Made by a program: the position numbers and the translations under genes. DNA of 7,955 nt from an uncultured bacterium (GTDB lineage: Bacteria > Actinomycetota > Actinomycetes > S36-B12): the NCBI GenBank assembly GCA_903940375.1, contig CAJAKT010000003.1, positions 1-7,955 on the forward strand. Direction: 5' to 3'. This document shows positions 5,627 through 7,955 of this stretch, in pieces. The notes below the pieces were generated by a model. The model made no database searches. It was not told the DNA's origin and saw only the letters and a program-made list of their open reading frames with translations. Numbering within the stretch: position 1 is the stretch's first letter; each line of letters begins with the position of its first letter.

Positions 5627-7340
5627 GGGCCAGCTCCGCGAAACGCCCGGACTCGATCAGCGTGTCGAAGGTCCCTTCCTGCACGATGCGCCCCTGCTCG
5701 AGGACAACGATCCGGTCGGCGTCCCGAACGGTGCTCAACCGGTGCGCAACCACCAGACAGGTGCACCCCCGCGCGCGCAGGGCGACGATCACGTCAACCT
5801 CGACCAGCGGATCGAGCGCGCTGGTGGCCTCGTCCAAGATGAGCAGATCCGGGTCACGAACGAGCGCGCGGGCGATCGCCAGGCGCTGAAGCTCGCCGCC
5901 ACTGAATCCGTGCCCGGTCGCCGACACGCGCTCCTCAAGCCCGCCAGGGCGTGCGTCAACCGCGTAGGCCACCTGGGCATCGATCAGTGCCTGCCGGATC
6001 CGGTCGACCGGAATGGACTCGTCGAACATCGTGACGTTCTCGGCAATCGTCCCCGGCATCAGCACGGGGTATTGCGGCACGTATCCGACTCGCCCAGTTC
6101 GGAGCGACCGCGGCAGATCCAGGCGGTTGGCACCGTCGAGGAGGACGGCTCCGGACCACGGCTGCAGTTCGCCGACGGTCAAGCGGGACAGGGTTGACTT
6201 CCCGCTCCCGCTGGAGCCGACAACCGCGAGCCAGGACCCAGGCGGCACGTCAAGAGTCAATCCCTCGAGCAATGGCACCTCGTGGGCGTCGTACCCAAAG
6301 GTCACATCGCGCAGGATCAGGGACATCGGCCCGGACCCGGAGTTGCTGAGGGACGCCGACGATCGAGTTGTGACCTCGATGTCGAGGGGGATGTCGGCCA
6401 CGGCATCAACCTGGCGCTGAACGCTGTTGACCGACTCGATGAGCGTGCCGATCCACACCAGCTGCCCCGCTGGGATGAGGATGGCCAGCAGCATCGTCTG
6501 GGTAGCCGCCAGTGTGCCGATCGACAGGGCGCCCACGAACACCAAGAGTGACCCGACGGCGAGGACCAGACCCAGGCCGATCGTCTGTGTCAGCGGACTC
6601 ACCAGGCCCAGCCGCTGTCCGTCCATGGACAGATCCGACGTTGCGCGCCCCTGTGCGGATCGGTGCTGGCTCCAGCGGTCGAAGATCCAGGGCTCCCACG
6701 CTGCTGCCTTGATGTCCTCGATGGAGCCGATCGTCTGGGTGGTCGCTGACGACAGCGCAACCAGTGCTGCGTCGGACCGGTTCTGCAGAACGCGTCGGCG
6801 TCGAAGGAGGAGGGTGCTGACGATGATGGAGCCGGCGACCACGAGGAGACCAACGAGGCCGAGCACGACATTCAGCAAGAGGATGAAAACGGTGTAGATG
6901 ACGATCGCGATCACATTCCCGAGCGCCAGCGGCACGAGCAGGCCCGACAGGAAGGACTGCCGTTGAATCGAGCCGGATCGGGCCGCGAGGTCGCCGGTCC
7001 CGAACTCCGCAATCGCTGGGACGGGGATTCTCAGGAGATGCCACGTGAACCGGGTCGACTCCGTGGCGCTGAGACGCACCGCCAGTCGAGCCAGCACGCG
7101 GTACTGAAGTGAGTTGAGTCCGGCAACCACGACGAGGGCAGCGATCAGTCCGACGATGATCGGCACGAGCCACGCAGCATTGGCCGCCACCAGCACCTCG
7201 TCAACGAAAAGCCCGATGAGCAGGGGGACGGCAATACCCGGCGCGGTCTCGAGAACGGCTGCGATACCGACATACCCGTATGCCGAAGGGCTCAGGCGAA
7301 CCAGCCGGGCCAGCTGGCCGAGGCTGGTCTGGTGTGTCAC
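5619..7340 (-). CDS. NHLM-type peptide export ABC transporter lacking the C39 peptidase domain
   Basis: This 573-aa half-transporter has six predicted membrane spans (about 22-45, 57-76, 133-155, 157-179, 248-270, 280-298) and a complete ATPase domain. That domain shows Walker A GSSGSGKST (375-383), Q-loop Gln423, signature FSGGELQR (479-486), Walker B LLILDEA (499-505) with the catalytic Glu, and H-loop His533. RGCTCLVVAHRLSTVRDADR (524-543) and SIEDIKAAAWEPWIFDRW (206-223) resemble the NHLM peptidase/ATP-binding exporter (TIGR03796 type). That family usually has about 700 residues with an N-terminal C39 cysteine peptidase; here the protein begins almost at the first span, and its only cysteines are Cys526 and Cys528 in the ATPase domain. 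GTG 7340 overlaps the HlyD stop as GTGA. The frame stays open upstream to about 7442, but that part overlaps the HlyD gene, is Arg-rich and shows no peptidase motif. A role as a general drug exporter is possible but less likely next to an HlyD partner. Confidence 0.87.
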   Translation of the reverse strand: MTHQTSLGQLARLVRLSPSAYGYVGIAAVLETAPGIAVPLLIGLFVDEVLVAANAAWLVPIIVGLIAALVVVAGLNSLQYRVLARLAVRLSATESTRFTWHLLRIPVPAIAEFGTGDLAARSGSIQRQSFLSGLLVPLALGNVIAIVIYTVFILLLNVVLGLVGLLVVAGSIIVSTLLLRRRRVLQNRSDAALVALSSATTQTIGSIEDIKAAAWEPWIFDRWSQHRSAQGRATSDLSMDGQRLGLVSPLTQTIGLGLVLAVGSLLVFVGALSIGTLAATQTMLLAILIPAGQLVWIGTLIESVNSVQRQVDAVADIPLDIEVTTRSSASLSNSGSGPMSLILRDVTFGYDAHEVPLLEGLTLDVPPGSWLAVVGSSGSGKSTLSRLTVGELQPWSGAVLLDGANRLDLPRSLRTGRVGYVPQYPVLMPGTIAENVTMFDESIPVDRIRQALIDAQVAYAVDARPGGLEERVSATGHGFSGGELQRLAIARALVRDPDLLILDEATSALDPLVEVDVIVALRARGCTCLVVAHRLSTVRDADRIVVLEQGRIVQEGTFDTLIESGRFAELAHG

Positions 7341-7955
7341 CGGGCGATCCGCGCGAAGGGACTCGCGTCTGACAGCACGACCGCAACGTCGGCGAGGGTT
7401 CCTGTGGTCACCTGGGTGTCCGGACCCTGCCCGATCGTCCATGCATAGCCCGTGGGGCTGGCCGGATCCGGGTCCAGTGCCACCGTCACCTCCACCACGA
7501 GTCCGGCCGACATGAAGTAGGCGGGCAGCTGCTCGTTTCCGCCGACCAGGAGCATCACCCGGTCGGCGGTGACGGGCAGTCGTGAGACCGCCCTGACGGT
7601 GCCGGTGATGTAGCCGTACTGGGACTCCGGCAGGGAAGCGAGGGCTACAAGTGCCGGCATCCCGGTCTGCACCCGGGCACCCTGCTCGGCCGGCAGGAAG
7701 GCCACGGCCACATTGCCGTCCGCGTCAGGATCGATCGTGAGGACCGGACTACCGGCTTCGGAGATCCCGCCCTGCTTCGCGACGATCGTTGCGACAACGC
7801 CGTCGACCGGCGCCACGAGATCGGAAGCGGTGCCGGACGGACTGATCACCACCGCCAGGCGCTCGCCGGCGCGCACTGGCTGCCCGGGGTCGACCAGTAC
7901 GTCGGACACCGTGTCCGTCCCATTGGTTCCCACATCGACGAAACCACGGGTCGGC
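7337..7955 (-). CDS. NHLM-type HlyD-family secretion protein (partial, 5' end outside window)
   Basis: About 205 C-terminal residues of a membrane-fusion (HlyD-like) periplasmic-adaptor-type protein are visible, and the frame runs open to the window edge. A biotinyl-lipoyl-like module comes first: VSDVLVDPGQPVRAGERLAV, then VAPVDGVVATIVAKQGG and a GSPVLTID turn (about 7909-7730). A beta-barrel part follows (VAVAFLPAEQGARVQTGMPA, then YGYITGTVRAVSRLPVT). The C-terminal GYAWTIGQGPDTQVTTGTLA (about 7450-7391) matches the GYxWxxxxGP...xxGT ending of NHLM system secretion proteins (TIGR03794 type). The usual N-terminal membrane anchor should lie beyond 7955. The protein would link the ABC pair to the outside of the membrane. 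The GTG at 7933 is not taken as the start, because coding sequence in the same frame continues upstream and the lipoyl-like module would be cut short. The stop overlaps the next ABC gene by four bases. Confidence 0.85.
   Translation of the reverse strand, partial: PTRGFVDVGTNGTDTVSDVLVDPGQPVRAGERLAVVISPSGTASDLVAPVDGVVATIVAKQGGISEAGSPVLTIDPDADGNVAVAFLPAEQGARVQTGMPALVALASLPESQYGYITGTVRAVSRLPVTADRVMLLVGGNEQLPAYFMSAGLVVEVTVALDPDPASPTGYAWTIGQGPDTQVTTGTLADVAVVLSDASPFARIAR

Noticed and set aside
4746..6197. Long plus-strand open frame of 483 codons antisense to both ABC genes
   Set aside because: It spans the junction of two well-supported ABC genes, has an Arg/Ala/Thr/Ser-rich composition with no recognisable domain, and is explained by high-GC codon bias on the other strand.
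3467..7340. A heterodimeric multidrug exporter with one degenerate ATPase site
   Set aside because: Both ATPase domains keep the Walker A lysine, catalytic Glu, signature Ser-Gly-Gly and H-loop His, and an HlyD partner gene is coupled upstream, which favours peptide export.
7341..7442. N-terminal extension of the ABC protein as a remnant C39 peptidase
   Set aside because: The 34 extra codons overlap the HlyD gene in another frame, are Arg-rich, and show no QxxxxxC-type peptidase motif; the GTGA overlap explains the start.
1..7955. CRISPR arrays, tRNA or rRNA genes, insertion sequences
   Set aside because: No regularly spaced direct repeats, RNA gene signatures, transposase motifs or terminal inverted repeats were seen; almost all bases belong to coding genes.

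Overview
This window looks like chromosomal DNA from a high-GC actinobacterium. G+C is high throughout, GTG and TTG starts are used, the -10 elements have the form TANNNT, one start appears leaderless, and there is a MurT-GatD pair, which is typical of Gram-positive bacteria. The genus cannot be read from this sequence alone.

Layout. Positions 1-65 (minus strand) hold the first 21 codons of a divergent gene with a clear twin-arginine signal; the rest lies outside the window. Positions 80-89 hold overlapping -10 elements on opposite strands, which would serve this gene and the plus-strand pair. Positions 96-2008 (plus) encode murT and gatD, joined by an ATGA overlap; together they make the lipid II isoglutaminyl synthase that amidates peptidoglycan stem peptides. 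Positions 7955-1974 (minus) are one tightly packed run of five genes transcribed towards murT-gatD: an HlyD-type secretion protein (5' end outside the window), an ABC exporter of 573 aa, a second ABC exporter of 719 aa, a class A beta-lactamase-fold serine hydrolase, and a membrane-anchored DUF218/YdcF-like protein. The junctions are a 4-base overlap, an 8-base overlap, a 1-base gap and a 10-base gap. The last gene overlaps the end of gatD tail to tail by 35 bases. No stretch over 300 bases lacks a gene.

How the genes work together. The HlyD protein and both ABC proteins resemble the three-part export machinery of NHLM/NHLP (Nif11 or nitrile-hydratase leader) ribosomal peptide systems. The match rests on motifs recalled from those families, not on a search. 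The exporter that normally carries an N-terminal C39 leader peptidase starts directly at its membrane domain here. The next but one gene is a serine hydrolase with no visible signal peptide and no omega-loop region, so it is probably not a resistance beta-lactamase. No precursor peptide or modifying enzyme is visible; if they exist they should lie beyond position 7955. The main lead is therefore an actinobacterial NHLM-like export operon without its usual leader peptidase, coupled to an unusual serine hydrolase and a YdcF-like envelope protein, beside the lipid II amidation genes.
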